Positions 1 through 10,424 of a stretch of 64,000 nt of DNA are shown here, piece by piece (position 1 is the first letter of the stretch; each line of letters begins with the position of its first letter). This stretch comes from Galeruca laticollis (lineage: Eukaryota > Arthropoda > Insecta > Coleoptera > Chrysomelidae): positions 225,578,122-225,642,121 of the forward strand of contig OY998175.1 of the NCBI GenBank assembly GCA_963921935.1, written 5' to 3'. The translations under genes and the position numbers were made by a program. The notes beneath the pieces are model-generated. The model saw only the letters and a program-made list of their open reading frames with translations, was not told the origin of the DNA and did not search any database.

Positions 1-3
1 AGT

Positions 4-165
4 CAATGGGTACATTCGAAAAAGAACAGTAACCTTAGTGCGCCCTGCCGCACTATGGTGCGACAGCTGCTTGGCGTAGTGGTGGGGGGTCAGCGCTCGT
101 TCTCAGTTGAAAGAAACTCGCGCTTTTTTTATTGGTTTTTTCCATAATATTGTCAATTTCTGGTT
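4..165 (+). repeat. Left terminal inverted repeat (~162 bp)
   Basis: It matches the reverse complement of 10262-10424 at roughly 95% by eye, with a handful of substitutions and one indel. It includes a G-rich run near 85-91 and ends inside the leader of the CXC ORF. Confidence 0.9.
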
Positions 166-171
166 GGCAAA

Positions 172-748
172 ATGAAATTTGTAGATATTCTCAATAACAA
201 CCTACAATTGCTCGATAAACTACAAACATTTTACAATGATACAGCAACGCAAGTTGATGTTGAGGAAGCTGGTTCAGAATTTATAAAATATGCATATGTT
301 TCAAAACCAAATAAAGAAGAATCGTTAAATATGCACTTATTTCCGAAAATATTCAGTGAAAAAAACTTTTAATTTAGCAACTTCACCACTAACGCAAAAC
401 GCAATGAAATTCCATTCTTATAGAGTATTTTATCAACTTCGACTGTGGGATAAGGATAAAACAATTGTTGATCAAATAAAGCCTACAGACTGGGGTTGGA
501 AATTAATTGATAACTATGGCCTCGCATCGGAAATTACTGACATTGTACTCGTACCCGAAGAATTATTAAAAATTATTTCATCTTCTTGTACCACAGGATG
601 CTCTTCTGCCAGATGTGGTTGTAAAAAAGTTGGCATACATTGTACGGTTTTATGTAAAGGTTGTGAAGGCAAAAATTATTGTAACATCGAAGTTACAAGT
701 ACAACGAATGACGATGACGAGGATTATAATGAATTTATGAGTAATTAG
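172..748 (+). pseudogene. C-terminal part of a tesmin/TSO1-like CXC-domain transposon protein, frameshifted
   Basis: Two overlapping frames (172-372 and 356-748) together resemble the C-terminal region of a protein family that is common in insect genomes as a transposon passenger. Seen directly: the SYRVFYQLRLWD segment, then a DWGWKL motif, then a cysteine-rich CXC module (CTTGCSSARCGCKK, then C..LCKGC). In tesmin/TSO1 proteins such modules bind zinc and DNA. A -1/+1 shift near 356-372 breaks the frame and the N-terminal part of the family protein is absent. The tail after 720 is acidic. It reads inward from the left TIR, so the 5' end was probably lost when the element formed. The link to a particular transposase superfamily is unknown to me. 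Confidence 0.7.
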
Positions 749-2201
749 CAGAATTTTGATATAAGTGAATTACTTAACTGTGAACTTACAATTGACAATG
801 GCAGTGCCATCGATGAATAATTATTTGTTAATAACGATGATGGTACAGAGACACTTCCTCAAAGACCAAAAAGAGAGAGAAGTTGTGAAGAGTCGAAATA
901 AATATTGTTCTTAAGTATCTATGTTCGAAATTATGTGTGATACATTAAATAATGTAACTCGTTTTTGGAGTTACAAAGCTCCGGTACTCTTCGTCTGGTG
1001 AGCAGTGGTCGCAGGATCTTGCGAGTCACAAGAATCGACCGGAATAGGGTGCCACTTATTTATAAGAAAATACTTACACCACTCTCTTCTTTTCTAAATT
1101 CAACTTAACTTTGTAACTATAATGATATTAATAAAAAATAAAAATCAGAACCTCACTATATGGTTTTCTTAATCAAATAAGTTTACAGGAACATGCAATC
1201 AACTATTTATGATGAAAGAATAAAAATATGCATTAGGTGCATTAACTGTAAATAAAAACCATAATAACCCCTAAATACAGCTGTATTTAAGTTCCTATCT
1301 GGTGAACAGTTTATTTAAATTGAGAACTATATATACTCGTACATAGATATAGCAAATGCCTTGTACAGAAAAAATAGATATGACAGGTTACAAAAGATAA
1401 AAAAACAAATTAAACTTCCGTTGGGAGATTTAATAATTAACGTATGAATTTAAATTACGAAAAGTCCAATAGAACACCGTACTATTATAAGAAGGTAGTA
1501 TCACGTAAATTAGTGGTAATAAGAATATGCCAGTGCACTCCCCCAGTGGATTTTGATAAGTTGGAATGAACTCACCGACTCCAAGGTGGTGTATCACTTA
1601 AAACGTCGTTTTCTCGGGGACCTCCTCCCTCAAAAAACTTTAGACGGTTTATCAAGGCGTAGATGTATGCTACTTCGAAACCCTCAAATATGCCATGTGG
1701 TAAAGTCCAAAATGGCGGCATCGAACATGTGACTTGCTTTTGAGAAAATCAGATACCGTGAACAAAAATGGCTAGGTCGGCGAATCTGAAATTCATTTAC
1801 CACTCAACGACTGTACTATTTTAAGGAAATTGCTTAGTACGCTTGCCTCCTTGTTAAAGGAAAACCTCTTTCCCCAATTTACAACAGCAGAGAGCGGCTT
1901 CTTAACAATGCCCGCAAACGAAACCTTAAAATTCGCTACTCCATCTCCATATTCCAAAACCGGACCAGTTAACCCGAAACTAAACGGACTCCAAATTTTT
2001 GTAAACCTTAACGGCCAATCAAGTTCTGATAATCCCTATGATAAATTCTTATTTTCGGCTGACCAATGGAATATCTCCAATAGATATAACGAAATCCGAA
2101 CTCAACCCTGCTGGCTTAGTGAATTTCAGATTTATGTAGTACCCTAGTATTCAACCTGTTTAGTGAAGTGTCAACGTCAATCTAATCAAAAGTAGTACCT
2201 A
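749..2201. other. Non-coding interior of the CXC element
   Basis: AT-rich DNA with no convincing gene. A 105-codon frame at 1830-2147 (+) matches nothing I recognise and has no supporting context. No splice signals or repeats stand out. Confidence 0.5.
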
Positions 2202-2500
2202 TAAGGCTGAATCCACAAGCATCCGTGATCACGGACGTACGTGTGCGTTTCACGGATAGCCGAAAATATGATCATCCACATGTGTCAATCCGTTCACGCA
2301 TTCGTTTACGGCATCTAACGTCAAAACAACCTCAAAATATTCTAATATTTTTGTCATTACCGTATGACTGATACACCGATCTTCTTAAATTATGAGTGTT
2401 TGTCGTGTTAGTGTAAATAATAGGACTTTAATTTTTTTTTTTCATTCAAACTAATCCGCTTCCACCCAAGGTGATTAGCGATGTATAACAATGTACAATA

Positions 2501-5500
2501 TTAAATTTTGTTTAGTAAATTAATGTCCTTTAGGAATCCCATCAATTTTTCAACTGGGCAATTCACACCTAAGAGTATATTTAAGTCTGTAGGTAGTCTA
2601 TATTTTAGCCGGTTCGTGTCAAACTTAGTGCAATTAATCAGGACATGTTTCACTGTTAAATGTTCTTGACATAGGTCACATATAGGAGCATTGTCTTTAT
2701 TGAAAAGATAAGTATGCGTAAATTTGCAATACCCTATTCTAAGTCTAGTGACAATCACTTGTGCTCTGCGTGTTGTGGTTGGATGCTTCCACGGCGTCAC
2801 TGTTGACTTAAATTCGCGAAGTTTGTCTTGCGATCGCTGCCAGTTTTGTTGCCAGTGGTTGTGAACTTTTTCCCGAATAAGTGTTCTCAAGTCACTCACC
2901 ACGCACTTTGTTATGAGTTCGGCATTAACGTTTACGATTGCGTTACGCGCACATAGGTCCGCTTTTTCGTTGCCTCTGATGCCAATGTGAGCAGGAATCC
3001 ACATGAAATCGACAGATTTATTGTCGTTCTGGATATTATGAAGCTGTGATTTAATTGATTGTAGTATTGGGTGCTTGGGATAAGGATGTTTCAAGGAATG
3101 AATGCTACTTAAGGAATCAGTTAAAATTAGGGTTTTGGGATTTGGAAAGGAGGTAATTACTTTGAGGGCATGAAAGATAGCATAGAGTTCTGTCGTAAAT
3201 ATGCTAGTGTGAGGGGAGAATTTTATGCTGTAAGATTCAGTTGTAGTCACTATTGCAGCACCCAGTCCAGCCTCCGATTTCGAAGCATCCGTGTAGACTA
3301 AGTTAAAGTCATTGTGGTCATGCAGTATCCTGTTGAGTTTTGCGAAGATTTCTTGGCGATTTGTATCCTTATCAAGTTCAGTCAGGTTAGTACGGCAGCG
3401 AGGGGTAAAAATTATCCACGGAGCTGGATGTTCAACAGTGGATGGAAACATTGTTGGGATCTCTAAATTAAACTTCTGAAAAAGTTCTCTAACTCTGGCG
3501 TAAAATGGCTTAGATAAATGCGGTTTTTTATCAAAAAGATCCCTATATCTGTTGTTGAATGTGTTGCTGTAAACTGGTTTTTCAGCATTAGTGGATATAG
3601 CAGCCGCGTAATTCAAACTCAATGTAGAGCGTCTGTAACTTAGTGATGGTTCACCAAGAAGACTTTGGATGCTGGTATTAGGGGAAGTTGTAAACGAGCC
3701 TGAAGCTATTCTTAATGCTGTATTGTGGATAACACCAAGTTTGCGAAGTACAGTTTTCCTGGCAGATGCATAAGCTATGGAGCCGTAATCTATTTTTGAC
3801 CTCATGAGCGTTTTATATATAAGCAGTAGCGTTGCTTGGTCTGATCCCCAATTTATATTTCCTAAGCTTTTCATTATATTAAGCCGCTGCATACATGTTT
3901 GGACCAACTTCTCTATGTGATCTTTCCAGGTAAGCTTATGGTCAAAGATCATTCCTAGAAATTTTGCTGATAATTTGAAGTTGATGTTTTGGTTATAAAG
4001 CTTCAATTTTGGAGTAGTGTATGAACGTTTCCTGCTAAATACAACACCTGTTGTTTTGGTCACAGAAAACCTGAAGCCGGATTGACGTGACCATAGTTCC
4101 AAATTTGTGATGAATTGTTGCATAAATAGAGATATTGTATTTATATTTTTTCCTTTTATGTAAACCACTAGGTCATCTGCGAAAACTCTTGCTTTCAGTG
4201 GTTTTTTTAAATTGTTAAGAATGTTGTTAATGACAATCAAAAATAAAGTAGGGCCGATAACTGAGCCTTGTGGGGTTCCATTTGCTTGGCGGTAAGTATC
4301 AGATAGTTCGTCATCAACCCGAACTTTGAAAGTTCTGTTGGCAAGAAAGTTGTTGATAAAAGCTAGGCAATTTCCTGTGATATTCCATCTTTGTAATTGC
4401 ATCAGGATGTTTGGAGTCCAGCAGGTATCAAATGCTTTTGAGATATCAAAGAAAATGGCTACGCATACCTGTTTGGTGGCAAAAGCCTCTTTGATCTCAC
4501 TTTCCAAATCCACAATATTGTCTAGAGTTGAGCGGTTTGGTCTAAATCCAGTTTGTTCTTTGATTAGGAGGTTAGAAGTTTCTAGATACCACATGAGTCT
4601 TTGGTTGACAATTTTCTCTAGCAATTTTCCCATTGAGCAAGTTAGAGATATTGGTCTGTACGAGTTGGCTTCTTGTTTGGGTTTTTTAGATTTCAAAAAT
4701 GGTAGAATAATAGCTTCAGACCATAAAGAAGGAAATACTTTGTCTTCCCATATCTTGTTGAAAAGTTTCAGTAGATGCCGTCTTGCTGAAGGTGGTAGAT
4801 ATTTGAGAAATATGACTGGAATATTGTCTGGACCTGGACTCGAATGTTTCATTTTGTCTAAGGAGCTGTCAAGTTCTTCTATGGTTATAGGATGATTTAA
4901 AGGGTTATCGAGTGTATCTTCAAAACTGATGGGAGTTTGTTTTATTTGACCCTTGTAATTGAGAAAGTCGCGTGTGAAATTTGAAGTTGACGATTGTTCT
5001 TGATAGGATTGGCCCAAAATATTGGCTATATCTATTGTGGATGAGTAGTAGTGATTATTGTGTTTAATGCTACGAATAGTGCTTTTTGAACTATGTCCAT
5101 TCATTTTTCTTATTTTGGTCCAGACTTGGCTTATTGGAGTGGAAGAGTGTATTCCAGAAACATATTCCTGCCAAGATTTTTTCTTGGACTGCTTGATTAC
5201 AAGTTGTGCCTTTGCCTTGTATTCCTTTAGCTCTACGCGATTTTGGAGAGTTTTGTTTTTCCTGTACTTGTTCAACGCTGCTTTTGCTTCCCTGATAGCT
5301 TTTCGCACTCTTGATTCCACCAGGGGACTGGAGTATGGCCTTTTATGTCTTTTGTTTGGCCAATGTGCTGGTTGGCACTATACAAGATGATTTCATTGAA
5401 GTTCAATACACATTTCTGGATATCGTTGGTAATATCGCAGCTATCCATATTTAGTTCAATCTGATTTCTGAAAGATGTCCAATCTGCTTATTTAATTCTC

Positions 5501-5873
5501 CATTTAGGCGAGTATTTTGGTGAATATTTTCCTGGAGAGGTACAATTCTCGATAATAATTGGAAAGTGATCACTTCCATATGAGTACGAGAGAGCCTCAC
5601 ATGGTAGATTGGCAGATAGTGCTGGGTCACAGAGGCTTAAATCGATAGCAGAGGTTTCTCCGGTAGATATGTTGAACCTAGTATGGCTTCCATCGTTCAG
5701 AAAATTCAGTGGAATATCGGCAATGAGTTTCTCTAGTATGTGTCCTCTTGGGTTCGTCAATTTACTGCCCCAGATTATGTTATGTGCGTTAAAATCTCCA
5801 ATGATAATTTTTGGACTCGGTATCTGATTTAATAAGTTTTCTAAGTCTTTGTATTCTATTGTGGAATCGGGAG

Positions 5874-5933
<60 letters not shown>

Positions 5934-6250
5934 CAAATGTAAAAGGTTTTATGGCTGGTGAGTTTTACAACAAGTGCTTCCATATCTGAGTTTATATGGA
6001 AGTAATCTGCTTGAAAAGATTTACTTATTAAAGTTACGACTCCTCCACTGGCACGTTTGGTGTTGTTACGAGTTTTGGAGAAAAATTGAAATTGACTGTT
6101 TGAATAGCTGCTATTTGGTTTGAGATTGGATTCTTGAAGGCATATGATGTATTCTTTAATAATAACTTGTAGCATACCAAGTCGATGGTAGAAACCATCT
6201 ATGTTCCATTGAAGAATGGAGTTGAATTTTGGAGTAATTTGAGAGCGTTA
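2501..6250 (-). pseudogene. ORF2: AP endonuclease - reverse transcriptase - RNase H, broken
   Basis: From the start, the endonuclease shows QWNIDG, LQES, GDFNAH (near 5790-5810) and SDHFPI, so the usual catalytic residues remain. The RT-RNase H part is one 939-codon frame (2501-5320). In it are the A-motif DISKAFD (residues ~292-298), NGTPQGSVIGP (~347) and FADD (~380), then RNase H acidic residues D677, E711, D735 and the WIPAHIGIRGNEKAD block (~774-788). A terminal CDLC...H..C finger follows at ~881. Damage: a TAA at 5488-5490, a frameshift near 5315 at the WWNQEC linker, and an AT microsatellite that shifts frame in the endonuclease. The product would have been a target-primed retrotransposition enzyme. 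Confidence 0.9.
5877..5931. repeat. (AT)n microsatellite inside the endonuclease domain
   Basis: About 55 bp of uninterrupted AT dinucleotides within coding sequence for the EN domain. It encodes a spurious IYIY run on the minus strand and disrupts the reading frame. Confidence 0.95.
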
Positions 6251-6261
6251 TGGGCGACAAA

Positions 6262-7228
6262 TTAATTATTAGTAGATGAATCCGATTCAGAGTCAATTAA
6301 GTCTTGGCCAAGATGAGTAAATATCTTTTTTTTAAGTTTAGTGATTCTCGTTTTTGTTGCCTTGTCATTTATGTGGGGATATACTTCGGTTAACATAGTA
6401 GTAAGCGCAAGGAGATCAGATGTGAAATCTAGAGCTATATTTACAGGTTGGGGTGAGCCGGTTATGTTATCTAATAAAACAATTAATTGGTCGTAGTCCA
6501 GAATGAAAGGTGGCGAATGATTTTCGATGTACTCTTTGCAGGAGATGGTTGATTGCTTCTTGCTCAATTTATTCTTTTTTACAGTTGGTTTTGGTTTAGG
6601 GAATAAGTTTTCTGGCGTTATGTTATTATCGCTATCGGGTGTAGGGGTATCTTCCATAGGTCTTTTGCTTGTGACTTTGGCCATATAGGGGATATCTGTT
6701 GCTTCCGTTTCTGCTTCCATATTCATTGAAGTTGTGGACGTCTCTTGACTAAGTGGAGAGTCTTCTGTTATTGGATCAGAAGTCAATTTTTGTGTATTAA
6801 TGTTATTTGTTGACAAAGATGGTGGGAGAGTTTTTTGATATTTCATCTGTTAGCAGTTGATGTGGGATGGTTGGACTTACATTGGAAAGTATGATTCTAT
6901 CAGCCGGAGTTATGAGTCGACGAGCTACTAGGTTTTCGCCGTTGACGGTTATGGAGCCATAATTGTTCATGAAGTTATCAACTACTGATTTGTTTGCTAA
7001 GTACATACAAACACGATTGTTAGAAAGCCTTGATGAAAAAATAATATTTTTTGGTTGAATGATTGATCCTAATGGGATAAGGTAATCCTGTAATTTTGCA
7101 TTGTTGATAGCGCAAAAAACGATTGCTTGTTGCTGGCTTGGAAAAACAGCTTGGTTGACTGCTGATGAATAACTTTTGATAACTGTTGTAGGAGTATTTG
7201 AGTGTGAATCATTGATAGAAGACATCAT
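6262..7228 (-). pseudogene. ORF1 (Gag-like RNA-binding protein), frameshifted and internally deleted
   Basis: Two minus-strand frames, 6803-7228 (N-terminal, 141 codons) and 6262-6846 (C-terminal, 194 codons), overlap at a shift near 6803-6846. The first has the RRM-like N-terminal look of I/Jockey ORF1 proteins (VCMYLANKSVVDNFM, RIILSNVSPTIPHQL). The second is mostly polar, disordered sequence with a Lys-rich stretch. The zinc knuckles expected in this family are not present, which suggests a deletion at the frame junction. ORF1 proteins coat the element RNA in the cytoplasm. Confidence 0.7.
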
Positions 7229-8184
7229 TAAAATTTGGTTTTATTTGGCCGGAATTTGGAATACGTCCCTGGCCGCTATTAGTAAATAGTAGCATGCGAA
7301 ACTAGTTTGTTGCTTTTTATAGGTGATGTATTACTTGAATTGACCGTATTTATAATGTAGAATTCACTAAGTTTAAGTAATTTGAAGAACAATATAAGTA
7401 AAGTGAACTTACAGTTTCTGAAAGTACTTCTCACTGATCAAAACTAATTAAAAAAGGTTTAAACTAACTAAGTTTGTAATATTTCGAGAACTGCACACAA
7501 CTAGACTAGTCACTTGTTCTGTCAGAGCCGAACTCCAATAGGACTTTAATGATTTTCTGTTTAAACAGACAATTAGTGAATGCTCCTTCCTGGGCAATTT
7601 AGAGAAAAAATTAAAATAGCATACCTAATGTATCTGCAAAACAATAGGCTTATCACACAAAACCCACAAAAAAGAGCAATGTGGACAAATTTTTATGGAG
7701 GAATCTTTTCTAGACTCGACATCTTATTAACCTAGGTAAAAAATTCTTATCAAAAGTAGTCGGCGAATCACCAGAAAAACGTAAACAAAATAATAACCTA
7801 ACCTCAATCACGCATGAAAAGTTAAAATTAACAGACTTCAATCCGTTGTGACCTTGAAACGTGCGTGATTTTGATCCGTAAAATTTCATTAGTTGATATT
7901 GATCACGTGGTATACAACGGATACGTATCACGGATGCATGTGGATCCAGCCTTATGAATGTCATTGTAACTGACATTAAAAACAAAACAAAATTCAATAA
8001 GGCGTTCGCAATGAAAGTATTACCAAACGACGACTAAAATCAACGACAAAGTTTATTTATTTTATGTCTGAAGCCATTCTAAACGTTGTGTACACGTTGT
8101 ATGAACTGTTTACGAAATGTAACCTCATTCAAATATAAACATTGTTGAATAGATGAGGCTTTTACTTGATGAAGATCCATACTG

Positions 8185-8305
8185 AACGATGAAATAAAAC
8201 AATATAGTTTGTTTAAATCTTCATATATTTGAACTAATGTTCAATTTAAACTTGTTGACGCGTTTCACTAACACAGTAGCTTTGTCAAAACGAATGAAGG
8301 TAAAA
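8185..8305 (-). repeat. Left Penelope arm with hammerhead-like motif
   Basis: Reads identically to the reverse complement of 9757-9877 along all 121 bp. On the minus strand (sense to the ORF), 8257-8288 contains GAAACGCGTC preceded by a 4 bp stem (GCTA/TAGT), the layout of the minimal hammerhead ribozyme known from Penelope-like elements. The CUGANGA core reads UUGACAA, so two core bases differ and activity is doubtful. Confidence 0.8.
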
Positions 8306-8416
8306 TATAAAAATGTCTTAATATATACAGTGCTAAATCTATTTACTAAGGTTAACAATGGTATTAAAAGATATTACCTGGAAATTCATTCACTACAAAC
8401 ATTCCTAAGCTATCTT

Positions 8417-9767
8417 CTAGGTAAAGAGGTTCAATAAAGGAGACTGATTGATATCTATTTGGTCGTTAAGGAGATTACCTGAATATTTATTTTTGTTAAT
8501 TTCTAGGGCTTCTAATAAATTTAAACTAAAGGATTTACCGACTACATGGAGAATTTCAAAATTTGGGTCGAAAATGTGTTGGTTTTCTAATAAATGATTT
8601 GAATAGTTAGAATCTAATTTTTTGTTGTCATAACTACGTTTGTGTTCCGAAATTCTAGTTTTAAAATTTCTAAAAGTTTTACCGATATAAATTTTATCAC
8701 AATTGTCATTACCACATTTTAATTTATAAACTCCTGATTTGTTTAATTTTGAAGATTTGGATTTATTATTTTTAATGAATTTGGATAAATTGTGATCAGT
8801 TTTAAAGGAAATATTCATGTCTAAAGTTTCTAAAAATGATTTAATTTTTAAGGATGGTGTTCCCAAGTATGTTAAGCTTTTAAATTGTCTATTATTTTTA
8901 TCTGAAGGGAATACTTGTTCTAAAGTCTGTTTTTTTATCTTTTTATTTATGATATTGTCAATTAAATTTGGATCGTAATTATTATTAACTGCTATTTGTT
9001 TTATGATATTTAATTCTTTGGTATAATTATTAATATTTAATGGGACTGTTAAGAGTCTGTGTATCATACTATTGAAAGCTGCTAGTTTATGACTGAATGG
9101 GTGGACCGAACTATTATGAATTGTAATATCTGTATGTGATGGTTTATGAAATATAGAAAAATCATGTTTATTATTTATATTTGAAATTGTAAGGTCTAGA
9201 AAGTTTATAGACTTATTTTGTTCAAGTTATGCGGTAAATTTGATATTATTGTGAATCGAGTTTATGTAAGTAATGAAGCTCTCTAATTGTCTATTTGTAC
9301 CGATGAAGCTAGCTAAAATGTCGTCCACATATCGGTGCCAGTACATAAATTTTTTACTAAGGGGGTGTTCATGAATTATTTTTTCTATATTATCCATGAA
9401 TATTTCTGCTAGTAGGGGGCTGAGAGGGTTGCCCATAATCAAACCATCTTTACTGCTATAAACCTCTCCATTGAAATGAAAATAATTTTGATTCAAACAC
9501 ACTTTTAATAAAGTAATGATATCAGAGTGAATTATAGGATTAACATTATTGTATGTGAGCAAGTTATCAACAAGAGTTATAGTTTCTTTAGGAGGTATAC
9601 TAGGGAATAGATTGGTTACATCGAACGATATGAATTTAGAATTATGGGGTAGTATTATATCTTGAATATTATTAATTAATTCCGTTGAGTTTTTAACTGA
9701 AAATCGAGGTATGAATGAACAATATTTAGTAATGACATCTATGAGAATCTTTGAAATTTTACCTTCA
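8417..9767 (-). pseudogene. Penelope RT + GIY-YIG endonuclease, one stop codon
   Basis: One frame is open from the right arm to 8417 except for a TAA at 9227-9229, where the family usually has a Glu or similar residue. RT motifs: FDVTNLFPSIP (A motif), NPLSPLLAEIFM, and the YVDD catalytic box near 9320. C-terminal GIY-YIG endonuclease: GVYKLKC, then IYIGKTFRNFKTRISEHKR, followed by a conserved Glu/Asn region (ENQH, LLEALEI). The fingers and N-terminal part of the RT are missing, cut at the inverted arm, so only ~450 of the usual ~700-850 residues remain. The enzyme would nick target DNA and prime reverse transcription there. Confidence 0.9.
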
Positions 9768-9877
9768 TTCGTTTTGACAAAGCTACTGTGTTAGTGAAAC
9801 GCGTCAACAAGTTTAAATTGAACATTAGTTCAAATATATGAAGATTTAAACAAACTATATTGTTTTATTTCATCGTT
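9757..9877 (+). repeat. Right Penelope arm, inverted copy
   Basis: The inverted partner of 8185-8305. The hammerhead-like motif lies on the + strand at 9774-9805, antisense to the element ORF. Confidence 0.9.
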
Positions 9878-9888
9878 ATAAACATTGT

Positions 9889-10261
9889 ATTGAAAGAAGC
9901 AGTTTGATAAGTTTTATCATTATCCAGTACTGGTAAGTAAACAATACATTAAATTTTAATTATATATTTAATCAACGTTTCAATTTCTTTTAAGAGCTTG
10001 TGGAGCTGTTAACTAAATTACTGTTCAAGATGCAATCACCTGTGATAATGAATAACAATACTTTGTGTAGATAGTTTAGTGACTGTTTAAGCTGATTACT
10101 GATTTAAAATAAAATATATTTCAAAGTAGACACACATTCATTTCTTAATGCTTAAGGTAAGTCTGAATGTTACAATAAATGTATTCATAAACAGAAATTA
10201 TAATAACACTTTACTTAATCCTAGCCTTTTGCAATCATTGATAATCATAATACTATTAGAA
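9889..10261. other. Right interior of the CXC element
   Basis: AT-rich, no gene seen. It continues directly into the right TIR. Confidence 0.5.
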
Positions 10262-10424
10262 AACCAGAAATTGATAATATTATGGAAAAAAGCCAATAAA
10301 AAAAGCGCGAGTTTCTTTCAACTGAGAGCGAGCGCTGACCCCCCACCACTACGCCTAGCAGCTATCGTACCATAGTGCGGCAGGACGCACTAAGGTTACT
10401 GTTCTTTTTCGAATGTACCCATTG
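10262..10424 (-). repeat. Right terminal inverted repeat (~163 bp)
   Basis: Reverse-complement partner of 4-165. The outermost matching base is at 10424; the next bases (GAG) no longer match. Confidence 0.9.

Larger units (their letters stand above)
2433..7536 (-). mobile_element. I/Jockey-type non-LTR retrotransposon with RNase H, nearly full length
   Basis: The element lies on the minus strand with ORF1 at the right and ORF2 at the left. A T-run at 2432-2442 is the poly(A) tail seen from the other strand. Both ends carry the same 14 bp, AATAGGACTTTAAT (2419-2432 and 7537-7550), which is the target-site duplication and fixes the boundaries. The 5' UTR occupies 7229-7536. The RNase H domain plus a C-terminal CCHC places it in the I-like part of the Jockey/I/R1 group. 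Confidence 0.9.
2204..7952. mobile_element. Small TIR element (~0.63 kb), split by a retrotransposon
   Basis: The left end (AGGCTGAATCCACAAGCATC) and the right end, reverse-complemented (AGGCTGGATCCACATGCATC), match over about 26 bp with two mismatches. Each is flanked by TA (2202-2203 and 7953-7954). Removing the retrotransposon and one copy of its target duplication leaves about 631 bp with no ORF, typical of a MITE-like non-autonomous element. The superfamily is uncertain: TA fits Tc1/mariner-like, and TAA/TTA would fit PIF/Harbinger. Confidence 0.7.
8146..9876 (-). mobile_element. Penelope-like element, 5'-truncated, with inverted arms
   Basis: A single minus-strand ORF (RT plus GIY-YIG endonuclease) sits between two identical 121 bp arms in inverted orientation (8185-8305 and 9757-9877). 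TATAAACATTGT occurs at 8134-8145 and again at 9877-9888, consistent with a 12 bp target duplication. Mixed arm orientation is a known feature of Penelope elements. Confidence 0.85.
4..10424. mobile_element. Composite ~10.4 kb TIR element carrying a CXC-domain ORF
   Basis: The two ends are near-perfect inverted repeats (4-165 and 10262-10424), both starting CAATGGGTACATTCG when read inward. Inside are a broken CXC-domain ORF starting 7 bp from the left TIR, a smaller TIR element split by a non-LTR retrotransposon, and a Penelope-like element. Without these insertions the element would be about 2.9 kb. I see no DDE transposase, so it is probably non-autonomous or gutted. The left flank is only 3 bp (AGT), the right flank starts GAG, so no target duplication can be shown. 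The superfamily is not recognised. Confidence 0.75.

Noticed and set aside
1830..2147. 105-codon + strand ORF as a passenger gene
   Set aside because: No recognisable domain, no splice or promoter context, and outside any known element gene order.
4326..5390. + strand ORFs of 189 and 110 codons
   Set aside because: Antisense shadows of the minus-strand RT gene.
1..10424. Polinton/Maverick identity for the long-TIR element
   Set aside because: No polymerase, integrase, ATPase or capsid genes, and the interior is explained by nested retroelements.
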